Below, piece after piece: positions 34,225 to 42,056 of a DNA stretch of 64,000 nt. How positions within the stretch are numbered: the stretch's first letter is position 1; each line of letters begins with the position of its first letter. The position numbers and the translations under genes are program-made. The DNA comes from Halorussus ruber (lineage in GTDB: Archaea; Halobacteriota; Halobacteria; Halobacteriales; Haladaptataceae). The stretch covers positions 1 through 64,000 of the forward strand of contig NZ_ML219770.1 of assembly GCF_004765785.1 (NCBI RefSeq), given 5' to 3'. The notes beneath the pieces were generated by a model, which saw nothing but the letters and a program-made list of their open reading frames with translations, ran no database searches and was not told the DNA's origin.

Positions 34225-34251
34225 GGTCGGGCGAAGGGCGAATCGCGCGGC

Positions 34252-35493
34252 CTACTGTTCCTGGGGAATCGCCAGCTCTTCGGGGTCGAAGTCCTTCTCC
34301 AGGAGGGTCTCCTTCTGGTCGGCGACCTCGGCCTCTTGGCGGATGAGGTCCTTGTACTTGCCCTGCGGGGCGATGTCGCCGATGAGGACGCCGCCGATGA
34401 GTTTGCCGTCCTTGAACGTGAGGCGACGCCACTCGGTGTCGCTGTACTTGCGCTCGCACTCGTCGTCGCCCAGCGTCGGGAAGCCGAAGCTGAGGAAGGG
34501 GAAGTCGAAGTGCGTGATGGAGTACGACGAGACCCAGCGGAAGGCCGCCTCCTCGTCGTCGGCGACCATGTTCTTCGCGGCGATTTGGCCCTGCTCTTTC
34601 GCGCTACCCCACGAACCGTTCTGGGCGTACTCGTCGAGGATAGTGTCGTAGTACCGGGTGATGTCACCCGCCGCGTAGATGTCCTCGACGTTGGTCTGCA
34701 TGTACTCGTCGACGACGATACCGCTGTCCTCCTCGATGCCGGTGCCCTGGAGGTACTCGGTGTTGAAGTTCAGGCCGATGGCGACGCCGACGAAGTCGCT
34801 GTCGTACTCGTTGCCGTTGGCGTCCACCGTCGAGACGACGCGCCCGTCGTCGTCCGTCTTGAAGCTCTCGACGCCGCTTTCGAGGACCGGCTCGACGCCC
34901 TTCTCTTCGAGGGCGTCGTGGATGATTTCCGCGCCGTCGAGGCTCAGGCCGTAGCGCCACCAGCGGTTGCCCCGCATGATGTACTTGGCGTCCACGTCCT
35001 GTGCGGCGCAGACCGCCGCGAGGTCGATGCCCAGCAGGCCCGCGCCGACGACGACGCCCTGGTCGGCTTGGTCGGCGTTCTCCTGAATCTTCCGGGCGTC
35101 TTGGAACGTCCAGAAGTGATGAATGCCCTCGGCGTCGCTGTTGTCCACCGGAAGCTGAGTAGGGGTGCCGCCCGTGGCCACGAGGAGCTTATCGTACTCG
35201 AAGGTTCCGCTGTCGTGGGTGTGGACCTCGTGGGCGTCGGGGTCGACCTCGGTGACGAACGTGTTGAGTTCGAGGTCGATGTCCCGCTCGTCGTACCACT
35301 CGGGTTCGTGGATGGAGATGGGCGCTTCGGGGAGCTTTCCTTTTGCGAATTCCTTGATGAGAATACGGTTGTACAGGGCCTCACCTTCGTCGGTGATGAC
35401 CGATACGTCGGCGTCCGGGTCCTCCTCGCGGATGGTCTCCGCAGCGGAGCTTCCCGCAATCCCGTCACCGATAATCACGTACGACTCGCTCAT
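34252..35493 (-). CDS. FAD/NAD(P)-dependent oxidoreductase (pyridine nucleotide-disulfide type)
   Basis: 413 residues. FAD motif IGDGIAGSSAAE at residues 7-18, NAD(P) motif VVGAGLLGIDLAA near 150, and the second FAD motif DIYAAGDI about 275. The order fits the family of rubredoxin/ferredoxin reductases and nitrite reductase large-chain N-terminal domains. No redox-active CxxC pair. Long acidic stretches are halophile adaptation. ATG at 35493 is used; the frame extends further upstream but without conserved text. Confidence 0.88.
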   Translation of the reverse strand: MSESYVIIGDGIAGSSAAETIREEDPDADVSVITDEGEALYNRILIKEFAKGKLPEAPISIHEPEWYDERDIDLELNTFVTEVDPDAHEVHTHDSGTFEYDKLLVATGGTPTQLPVDNSDAEGIHHFWTFQDARKIQENADQADQGVVVGAGLLGIDLAAVCAAQDVDAKYIMRGNRWWRYGLSLDGAEIIHDALEEKGVEPVLESGVESFKTDDDGRVVSTVDANGNEYDSDFVGVAIGLNFNTEYLQGTGIEEDSGIVVDEYMQTNVEDIYAAGDITRYYDTILDEYAQNGSWGSAKEQGQIAAKNMVADDEEAAFRWVSSYSITHFDFPFLSFGFPTLGDDECERKYSDTEWRRLTFKDGKLIGGVLIGDIAPQGKYKDLIRQEAEVADQKETLLEKDFDPEELAIPQEQ

Positions 35494-35598
35494 AACCGAA
35501 TCTTCATCTTCGGGGTTAAAGTCGGTTGCTATCTCAGTATCGTGCCAGATATTCACGAACGGACGAGCTTTTGGGCGTCGCGTCCTAAACACCGAACG

Positions 35599-36192
35599 AT
35601 GAAGATAAACCAGAACGTCCGCCACTTCGCCTCGCGGAAGGCGCTGGAACTGCCGGTGGTCTCGGACATCGTGAGCGAGAAGCTCGTGGACCTGCACACC
35701 AGAATCTTCCTCGAAAAGGCCGACGAGGCTCACCGCGAAGAACGCCGCGAGCGCCTCGACGCCTTCTTCGACGCGACGATGGACACCTACCTCGCGGCGC
35801 TACAGGAGGGCGCGCCCGAGGCCGAGGCCCGCGAAATCACCCACATTCAGGCCAACTTCGACTTCTACAACCACGGCTGGACCGAGATGATGGAGTTCCC
35901 GAGCGACGAACTCGACGACCACTACGACCGCTACCGAGAGTTCTTCGAGCGCCACGGCATCGCCATCGAGGACCCGCTCGGCGAGTTCACCCCCGAGGGC
36001 GGGATTCCCGACGCGCCCTCGACGCCCGAGAAGTTGGAGGAACCCGAACACCCCTACGCGGAGGGCGGATTTGCGGACGACGTGTACGTCCAAGGCCCCG
36101 ACGGCGAGATTCAGGTCGGCGGGCAGGACGAGCCCGACGAAGTAGACGTGAGCCAAGCGCCCGGCGTGAGCGACGAGGACGCCGAGGCATAA
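35599..36192 (+). CDS. Conserved haloarchaeal protein, DUF6149-like
   Basis: 197 residues: MKINQNVRHFASRKALELPV then VSDIVSEKLVDLHTRIFLEK and a helical middle (HIQANFDFYNHGWTEMMEFP), followed by an acidic, proline-rich tail from about 125. I recall this family as DUF6149; its role is unknown. It is divergent from the oxidoreductase gene, with 105 bases between. Confidence 0.75.
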   Translation: MKINQNVRHFASRKALELPVVSDIVSEKLVDLHTRIFLEKADEAHREERRERLDAFFDATMDTYLAALQEGAPEAEAREITHIQANFDFYNHGWTEMMEFPSDELDDHYDRYREFFERHGIAIEDPLGEFTPEGGIPDAPSTPEKLEEPEHPYAEGGFADDVYVQGPDGEIQVGGQDEPDEVDVSQAPGVSDEDAEA

Positions 36193-36215
36193 TCAACAGA
36201 AGTTTAATTGAGGAT

Positions 36216-37076
36216 TTATTCTTCTTTCCAATCAATATCTCGGGCGACTAGTTGTTCATGCACTTCACAATAAAGGACTCGGTGGCCATCTATTTCGTAC
36301 CAAGAAATGGGATTTCCATCTTCGTCAGTATCCTTTCGGAGATATTTATTATCTGGATGGTGATACCTATTCAAACTTTTAAGAGCAAAAGGACTCCCGC
36401 AAATATCACAGGTAGTTTTCTTTTTTGTCCCAAAATACCACGATGTAATGAATATAATAACAATTGGAACAATCAACAATTCATATATATCACTGACAGT
36501 TACCGCAAGCGGAAATGCTTGAAGAAGAGGTTGGAACCACCACGGCGAAGAATAGCCAGCGGTGGAGATAAATTTCATCAAAACAAGAAATATCCAGATT
36601 GTGCTTGCGACACCACCCATAAACAGTAGAGCTTCTACCTTCATCCAATTAAAAGGTAATATTCCTTGAAGCCAATTGATAATCTTCCGTGTATTTTCCG
36701 GATATGATCCATTTCCTACTTCTCGAAGATCGTTATTTGACTGGATGTCTTTCGCACGTTGCGCAGATCGCCTTGCAGGTCGAGAAAGAGATAAGTCTTG
36801 AGGTTCGCCAGTAGAGGGACTTTCCTCGCCTTGTTCCTTCTTTTTCGTCGTTTCTTTAGTAGTTGTTTCCCCCTGAGGTTCTCCATCGCCAAGAATCGGT
36901 TTCAATAACTTTTCATAAATTGTGGTGGTAACAGTAAGAAAAGCTAGAACCGAACTAATCGTATTTACGTTAGTTCCAAATCCTAGACCAGATAGAAATA
37001 AAGTTAATGCAGAGGTTACAACTCCAGCCAAAATAACTGCGCCAATATAGGCACCTGCATTTCGTTTTAAGGCCAT
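36216..37076 (-). CDS. Four-segment membrane protein with C-terminal zinc-finger-like domain, AT-rich gene
   Basis: 286 residues. Two segments at the N-terminus (about 10-32 and 40-58), a basic Lys/Thr/Glu-rich linker (60-135), two segments (about 145-165 and 185-215), then CDICGSPFALKSLNRYHHP and a later YCEVHEQL, which can give four Cys/His zinc ligands. The gene is AT-rich, lysine-rich and less acidic than its neighbours, so it was probably gained recently. Function unknown; membrane proteins of this build occur in some defence loci but no partner is present. Confidence 0.7.
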   Translation of the reverse strand: MALKRNAGAYIGAVILAGVVTSALTLFLSGLGFGTNVNTISSVLAFLTVTTTIYEKLLKPILGDGEPQGETTTKETTKKKEQGEESPSTGEPQDLSLSRPARRSAQRAKDIQSNNDLREVGNGSYPENTRKIINWLQGILPFNWMKVEALLFMGGVASTIWIFLVLMKFISTAGYSSPWWFQPLLQAFPLAVTVSDIYELLIVPIVIIFITSWYFGTKKKTTCDICGSPFALKSLNRYHHPDNKYLRKDTDEDGNPISWYEIDGHRVLYCEVHEQLVARDIDWKEE

Positions 37077-37168
37077 GTAATCTTGCCTTCATATTTCCTT
37101 CTATTTTAATGTTCTGTTTGACATACTGTAATAAATAATGTATTTTGGTAAGGGAATTACTAGAAGCT

Positions 37169-38578
37169 CTACTCCGGGCTGACGACCTGCTTTCGTCCTG
37201 CGATTCTATCTGCACACTCGTACCCTGCCACGATGCCGCCGTTCAGACTGCGCTCGGGATACTGCGCGCGACTCGCCATCCCGGCGTAGTAGAGGCCGTC
37301 CGCGACCTCCGCGCCGAGGTCGTAGGGAATCACCATGTCGAGATACCCGCGTTCGTAAATCGGCGCGGCGCGGGGGTTCTTGGCGAGGCGGAACTCCTCG
37401 ACGTGCGAGCGGTCCCAGTCGGGGAACATCTCCTCGACGTGGCCCAACCAGAGGTCCTCGATTTCGTCCTCGTCCATCTGCCAGAGGTCCTCCTCGTAGT
37501 CCTGGATGTAGCTGGCGACGTACAGCAGGTGGTCGCCGCCGTAGTTCTCCGGCGGGATGTAGTTGGTGTGTTCGATGAGCGCGCCGAAGGGCGCGTCGTG
37601 GGCGACGTTGAGCCAGTAGGTGTCGGTCAGGGCCTCGTCCATCGTGACCAGCGCACAGACCGCGCCCTGGAAGTCGATGTCGCACTCGTAGCCACAGAGG
37701 TCTTCGAGGACGTTCGGCATCGCCGCGACCACCACGTCCTCGACCTCGTGGGTCTCGGTGGTCGTCTCGGGGTCGTCGGTCTCGACGCCGCCGTCCGCCT
37801 CGGCCTCGGCTTTCGGCTCCTCGCTGGCGGCGTCTGCGCCGTCCGCGACCTCCACGGTCATCTCGCTGACCGAGCCGTCTTCGAGGTCCAAATCGGTGAC
37901 GCGGGCGTTCGTGGTGATGTTCTCGCGGCCGACCTCCTCCACGAGGGCGTCCAGTAGTTGGCCGAACCCGCCTTCGAGATAGCCGAGGGGTTCGCCCCGG
38001 AGGAGGTCGCGCTCGCCGCGGAACTTGATGCGCCCCAGCAACCACGCCGCGCTCACGTCGTCCTTCCGGTCGCCGAACTTGGCGTCGAGCAGTGGCTCGA
38101 AGAAGCCCTCGTAGACGCCGTTGGAGGTGTGTTCGCGCAGGAAGTCCTCGATGGGCACGTCCTCGAAGTCCTCCAGATTCTCGTAGGTGTCGAACTTCGG
38201 AATCCCGCCGCGCACGTCGATTTCCTGCGTGAGCATCGTGAGGCGGAACTTGTCGTAGACGCTCATGTGGGGGTAGGCCAGAATCTCCCACGGCTTGTCC
38301 ATCGGGTAGACCGTCCCGTCCCAGTAGTAGGCGTTCTTGCCGATTGGCCACTCCAAGTTGTGGCCGAGTCCCAACTCCTCGACGAGGTCCACGATGGTCT
38401 CCTCGGAAGCCGAGAGGTGGTGATAGAACTTCTCGACGGGGTCGCCCGCGGTCTCGTAGACCGCCGCGAGACCGCCGACTTGGTCGCTGGCTTCGAATAC
38501 CTGCACGTCGTGCCCGTGTTGCTGGAGGCGGTAGGCGGCCGCGAGACCCGCGATTCCCCCACCGACGACACCTTTCAT
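37169..38578 (-). CDS. FAD-dependent oxidoreductase, protoporphyrinogen-oxidase/amine-oxidase type
   Basis: 469 residues. The FAD motif is at the N-terminus (GVVGGGIAGLAAAYRLQ) followed by FEASDQVGGLAA, and the C-terminal FAD contact is GLYYAGMA...SLNGGIVAGYECA. The layout fits flavin amine oxidases, phytoene desaturase-like and protoporphyrinogen-oxidase-like enzymes. An acidic, repeated insert (AEAEADGGVETDDPETTTET) lies near 255-275. The exact substrate cannot be told. Confidence 0.85.
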   Translation of the reverse strand: MKGVVGGGIAGLAAAYRLQQHGHDVQVFEASDQVGGLAAVYETAGDPVEKFYHHLSASEETIVDLVEELGLGHNLEWPIGKNAYYWDGTVYPMDKPWEILAYPHMSVYDKFRLTMLTQEIDVRGGIPKFDTYENLEDFEDVPIEDFLREHTSNGVYEGFFEPLLDAKFGDRKDDVSAAWLLGRIKFRGERDLLRGEPLGYLEGGFGQLLDALVEEVGRENITTNARVTDLDLEDGSVSEMTVEVADGADAASEEPKAEAEADGGVETDDPETTTETHEVEDVVVAAMPNVLEDLCGYECDIDFQGAVCALVTMDEALTDTYWLNVAHDAPFGALIEHTNYIPPENYGGDHLLYVASYIQDYEEDLWQMDEDEIEDLWLGHVEEMFPDWDRSHVEEFRLAKNPRAAPIYERGYLDMVIPYDLGAEVADGLYYAGMASRAQYPERSLNGGIVAGYECADRIAGRKQVVSPE

Positions 38579-38980
38579 ATCACGTCATTCGCCGTGGCCG
38601 GGCAAAGGTCTTATTGAAGGCTGGCGGGTGTCAGTGGGTGGAGGTGTCAGATAACAGCCGAGACTCAGATTCGCCTCGATCCCCGACCATCTGTCGTTCG
38701 GCGCGCGCTGGCGAGAGTTCATCTCTCGCCATACCGCGCGAGGGCTGAGGACCGTAGGCCGAAGGCCGAGGACCGCAAGCGGTTGGGGAGGTTCGAGGCT
38801 GTTGCGGTGCGCGGCAGTTGCGGTGACTCCTGTGTTCACGCCTGAAACTAGCTTCCTCCTCCCTTCGACCCCACTTTCGTGCCCACTAATTCAGAGTGCG
38901 GGAATCAAAACTTCAGCCGCAGAAATCCTCCCGAACTCGTTCTGCTGGCCTTTTTCAGGACCGCCCGCGTAGCCCGGCGT
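38579..38980. other. Intergenic region with R2 copy D
   Basis: Largely filled by R2 copy D (38699-38855). The rest shows no gene; the last 60 bases hold the promoter of the next gene. Confidence 0.6.
38699..38855 (-). repeat. R2 dispersed repeat, copy D
   Basis: On the minus strand: aagctagtttcaggcgtgaa, acaggagtcaccgcaactgc, cctccccaaccgc and the end hairpin ggcgagag, loop atgaa, ctctcgcc (38710-38730), then agcgcgcgccga. The stem differs from every other copy yet is perfectly paired. The middle is more diverged than in C and E. Confidence 0.8.
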
Positions 38981-39454
38981 ATGACCCGATTCGACGCCGC
39001 AACCCCCGAGGAGCGCCAGAAACTGTTCGCCGAAGGCATCGCCGCCCACCGAGAGCGCGCGAGCGCCTTCGTCACCTTCGAGGCCGACGCGGACGCCTCC
39101 GCGCTCGACGGCGAGGACGCAAGCGAGGAGCGCGAAATCGAGAGCGAGGAGGGCGAAACAGCGGACGAGGAAGAGTCCGCCGACCCCCAGCAAGCCCCGC
39201 CGTGGGTCCAGTTCGGCGACGGGACGCTCAACCTCGACTGCACCGACGCCGAGTTGGACGACTTGAAGGCCCTCCTCGGGGATTTCCCGGCGTTCAAAAT
39301 CGACGACATCATCCGGCCCGACGAGGCCGAGGGCATCAACGTCCGGGTGTCGGCGCTGGCCGACGCGAATCGAGTCTCCCAGTGCGTCGAGCGCGTCTTC
39401 CGCGAGGTCTACGACCAACCGGAGGGGTATCGAGTGTGGGTTACTGCGGTGTGA
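38981..39454 (+). CDS. Conserved haloarchaeal protein with acidic insert, unknown function
   Basis: 157 residues. MTRFDAATPEERQKLFAEGI begins a small helical start, an acidic insert (45-70) follows, and the C-terminal half (WVQFGDGTLNLDCTDAELDD, GINVRVSALADANRVSQC) looks like an alpha/beta domain. No family was recognised for certain. Start is supported by the repetitive GC-rich run ending before it. Confidence 0.7.
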   Translation: MTRFDAATPEERQKLFAEGIAAHRERASAFVTFEADADASALDGEDASEEREIESEEGETADEEESADPQQAPPWVQFGDGTLNLDCTDAELDDLKALLGDFPAFKIDDIIRPDEAEGINVRVSALADANRVSQCVERVFREVYDQPEGYRVWVTAV

Positions 39455-39837
39455 ATTTGGTTTTGAGAGGTTCGAAGGTTTCGAGAGCGGTAGATACGTG
39501 AGTATGACTGTGATTCGTAGATTCGTCGTGGTGTTGTCCTCTTGAAGCCCCCGCCCGGTCGCGGTCGCTCTGTGAGATATTTCCGCGCTCTCTGCACAGC
39601 CCGCGCGGAAATAGTGGCTCACAGAGACGACCAAGCAAGCGCGACCGGGCGGCCCCTTCATCCCACCCGTGGTGGTTTGGTCCACCGAGCGCGCCCCGGT
39701 GTCGCCAGCCGATTTTCGCAGTCGGGAGTGAGCGCGGCGCTCCGGAATCGACCGCCCGGAGGAATATTCTATTTTCTTAAAGCAACCTATACCATGCTTA
39801 AAGATTGTAAAAATTACCTATTCCCTAGTCCCGAACG
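39455..39837. other. Intergenic region with R1 copy B
   Basis: R1 copy B fills 39533-39700; an AT-rich stretch (39765-39835) follows. No gene is seen. Confidence 0.6.
39533..39700 (+). repeat. R1 structured repeat, copy B
   Basis: Outer arms gaagcccccgcccggtcgcg (39544-39563) and cgcgaccgggcggccccttc (39640-39659). Inner stem tctgtgag/ctcacaga (39569-39576, 39618-39625) and atttccgcg/cgcggaaat (39579-39587, 39604-39612). Relative to copy A the outer arms are the same but the inner stem bases are almost all different and still pair. The two-hairpin module is absent here. Confidence 0.8.
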
Positions 39838-40068
39838 TCAGTCCATCTGGATGTACGTCCGAGTCGTCCCGACGCCCTCGACGGTGTGAATCCCGTCGGT
39901 GACTACCTTCTGGAGGTCTCGAATCGTCTCGCCTTCGATTTCGGCCACGATGTCGAAGTCCCCCGCGACGACGTGGGCCTCCGTGACTCCCGAGAGGTCG
40001 CGGATGGTGGCCGCCGCGTCCTCGGTCGCTCCCGTCCCCGTGATTACCGTCGTGTACGCACGGACCAT
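39838..40068 (-). CDS. Stand-alone RAM (AsnC ligand-binding) domain protein
   Basis: 76 residues forming one Lrp/AsnC effector-binding domain (MVRAYTTVITGTGATEDAAA, AHVVAGDFDIVAEIEGETIR) without an HTH. Such proteins can modify the oligomers of full-length Lrp regulators or work as ligand-sensing enzymes/chaperones. It is divergent from an HTH regulator at 40226. Ligand unknown. Confidence 0.85.
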   Translation of the reverse strand: MVRAYTTVITGTGATEDAAATIRDLSGVTEAHVVAGDFDIVAEIEGETIRDLQKVVTDGIHTVEGVGTTRTYIQMD

Positions 40069-40225
40069 ATCACGGAATACGACGAGCGGGACCAAAGCGT
40101 TAGTGCCGCGGGCAGACCACCGGTCTCGTTCTACCTGCCAAACGGTTCGGTGTCCAAAGTCCAATCTTCCAACTAGTCTGGCCTGCCAAACACGGTTTCC
40201 GTGCGGAGGTGCAATTCGTGTCTCT

Positions 40226-40888
40226 ATGAGCCTCGTCGCGGAGTTCGAAGTCCCGACCGACGAATTCGCGTTACAGAGTGCGCTCGACGCGGTTCCCGAC
40301 ATGCGAATCGAGATGGAGCGCCTCGCAACCCACAGCAGAGAGTGGGTGATGCCCTTCCTCTGGGCCTCGGGCGGCGACATCGACGACTTCGCGTCGGCGA
40401 TGGAGGACGACGGGACGGTCACCGACGTGACGACGCTCGACCGACTCGACGGGACGGCGCTGTACAAAGTCGAGTGGCACGAGTCGGTCGAGCGCCGCGT
40501 GGACGCGATGATTGACCAACACGCCATCATCCAGGAGGCGGTCGCCGACCGCGAGTGGTTCCTCAAGTTGCGGTTCGCCGACGAGGACGAACTCTCGGAG
40601 TTCCGTACTCACTTCGGGCCGAACTTCCAACTCCGGCGCAAGTACCGGACCACCGAACCCCGGCACGGCGAGTTCGGCCTGACGCCCGAACAGCGCGAGA
40701 CCCTCGTTCTGGCCTCCGAGCTGGGGTATTTCTCGGTGCCGCGCGAGGCGACCGTCGAGGACATCGCCGACCACCTCGACATCTCGGCCAACTCGGTGTC
40801 CCAGCGACTGCGGCGCGCTCACGACGCACTCGTGCAAAACACCCTGCTGGTGAACGGGCAACAGCGTACCGACCGAGACGAGCATTAA
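40226..40888 (+). CDS. Bacterio-opsin-activator-type HTH regulator (1)
   Basis: 220 residues. The C-terminal HTH_10 is recognisable (LTPEQRETLVLASELGYFSV, VEDIADHLDISANSVSQRLR). The N-terminal domain (1-150) is the usual haloarchaeal bat-associated sensor without known ligand. Paralogue at 41004-41663 follows in the same direction with 115 bases between, so they may be a regulatory pair. Confidence 0.88.
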   Translation: MSLVAEFEVPTDEFALQSALDAVPDMRIEMERLATHSREWVMPFLWASGGDIDDFASAMEDDGTVTDVTTLDRLDGTALYKVEWHESVERRVDAMIDQHAIIQEAVADREWFLKLRFADEDELSEFRTHFGPNFQLRRKYRTTEPRHGEFGLTPEQRETLVLASELGYFSVPREATVEDIADHLDISANSVSQRLRRAHDALVQNTLLVNGQQRTDRDEH

Positions 40889-41003
40889 TATTGAGGCCGT
40901 GTCCTTATGCCGACCTTTTATTAAGTAGAGATAGGATGGCAATCGAGAGACGAGACGCGCGTTCGGTACCGACGAGTCGTCGCGCAACGGTTTTCGAGCA
41001 AGT

Positions 41004-41663
41004 ATGGGCGTAGCCACAACCTTCGAAGTCGAGGTTCCGGCCTCGACCCTCGCGCTGGCGGAGACCTTCGAGCGCGCGCCGGAGGCGACGGTCCGCATCG
41101 AGCGCACCGTCGGCGGCGGGAACGACCAGATGATGCCCCACGCGTGGGTTTCCGACGTCGAGACGGGTCGCGCCGCGGACCTGCTCGCGGCCGACCCGTC
41201 AGTAACCGAGGTCCGGAAACTCGGCGAGGACAGCGACGGCGAACTCCTCGAAATCGAGTTCGAGGGCGACATCTGCGAGTTCACCGACGCCATCGCCGAG
41301 CGCGGCGGGGTGATTCTGCGCGCGACTGCCACCGACGGCGTCTGGACCTTCCAGCTGCGGTTCGCCGACCGAGGAGACATCGGCGAGGTGTTCGACGACG
41401 AATTCAACCAGCGCTACGAGGCGACGGTCACCCGACTGTACGGTTCGAACGACGCGCCCTCTGCACGGACTGGCGTGACCGACAAGCAACGACGGGCGCT
41501 CTCGACCGCCTTCGAGTTGGGCTACTACAGCGTCCCGCGGGACGTGGACCTCCGGACGGTCGGCGAGCGCCTCGACATCTCCCGGCAGGCCGTCTCCGAG
41601 CGCCTGCGCCGGGGCCACGAGTTGCTGGTCAGCGACTACCTCGGGAAGACCGACGAGAATTGA
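41004..41663 (+). CDS. Bacterio-opsin-activator-type HTH regulator (2)
   Basis: 219 residues with the same build as the preceding regulator: a sensor-like N-terminus, then VTDKQRRALSTAFELGYYSV and VGERLDISRQAVSERLRRGH. The stop TGA (41661-41663) is the first three bases of the mobile element that begins tgacatcc, so the present C-terminus was set by, or coincides with, the insertion. Codons before it read through to DEN without obvious truncation of the HTH. Confidence 0.85.
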   Translation: MGVATTFEVEVPASTLALAETFERAPEATVRIERTVGGGNDQMMPHAWVSDVETGRAADLLAADPSVTEVRKLGEDSDGELLEIEFEGDICEFTDAIAERGGVILRATATDGVWTFQLRFADRGDIGEVFDDEFNQRYEATVTRLYGSNDAPSARTGVTDKQRRALSTAFELGYYSVPRDVDLRTVGERLDISRQAVSERLRRGHELLVSDYLGKTDEN

Positions 41664-42030
41664 CATCCTCCCCGCCCTGAAGGGCGAGGATTCCCACGGT
41701 ACTGTACCGCTGAGGTGGGATGGTTACGGTTTGTAGTCGTCTCGAAAGACAACTACTGGCTGTGCCAACCAGCCGTTACTCCTATCCCGGCATGGGATTC
41801 GGAGGTACTTTTGTTGCCTGCGCCCCGAAGTCCCAGCACAGAAAGGGTGCTGTGTGGAATCCGGGGAATCCCGATATTGTCCGATTAGGGTGCGGGCAGG
41901 CCGCCTCGGTTGACTATTAGTACGGTATCGAATTAGTTAAACCATCCGTTCATAACGTCGAACGTGGCTAATGGAGGGATTGTCGGATTCATCCCCGCCG
42001 TGAACGACGAGGCTTTCTCCTTGCTCATCC
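41661..42030 (-). mobile_element. IS200/IS605-derived TnpB-less element, copy 3 (370 bp)
   Basis: Ends match copy 2: tgacatcctccccgccctga at the low side and, after ctcatcc, gtaa (42031-42034) at the high side. The interior is clearly diverged from copies 1 and 2, so it is older, yet an internal hairpin at 41733-41756 (gtagtcgtct, loop cgaa, agacaactac) is kept with base-pair changes. No transposase. It lies between the second bat-type gene and trkH1. Confidence 0.75.
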
Positions 42031-42056
42031 GTAATTTCGCGCTGAATTTTTCTCGG

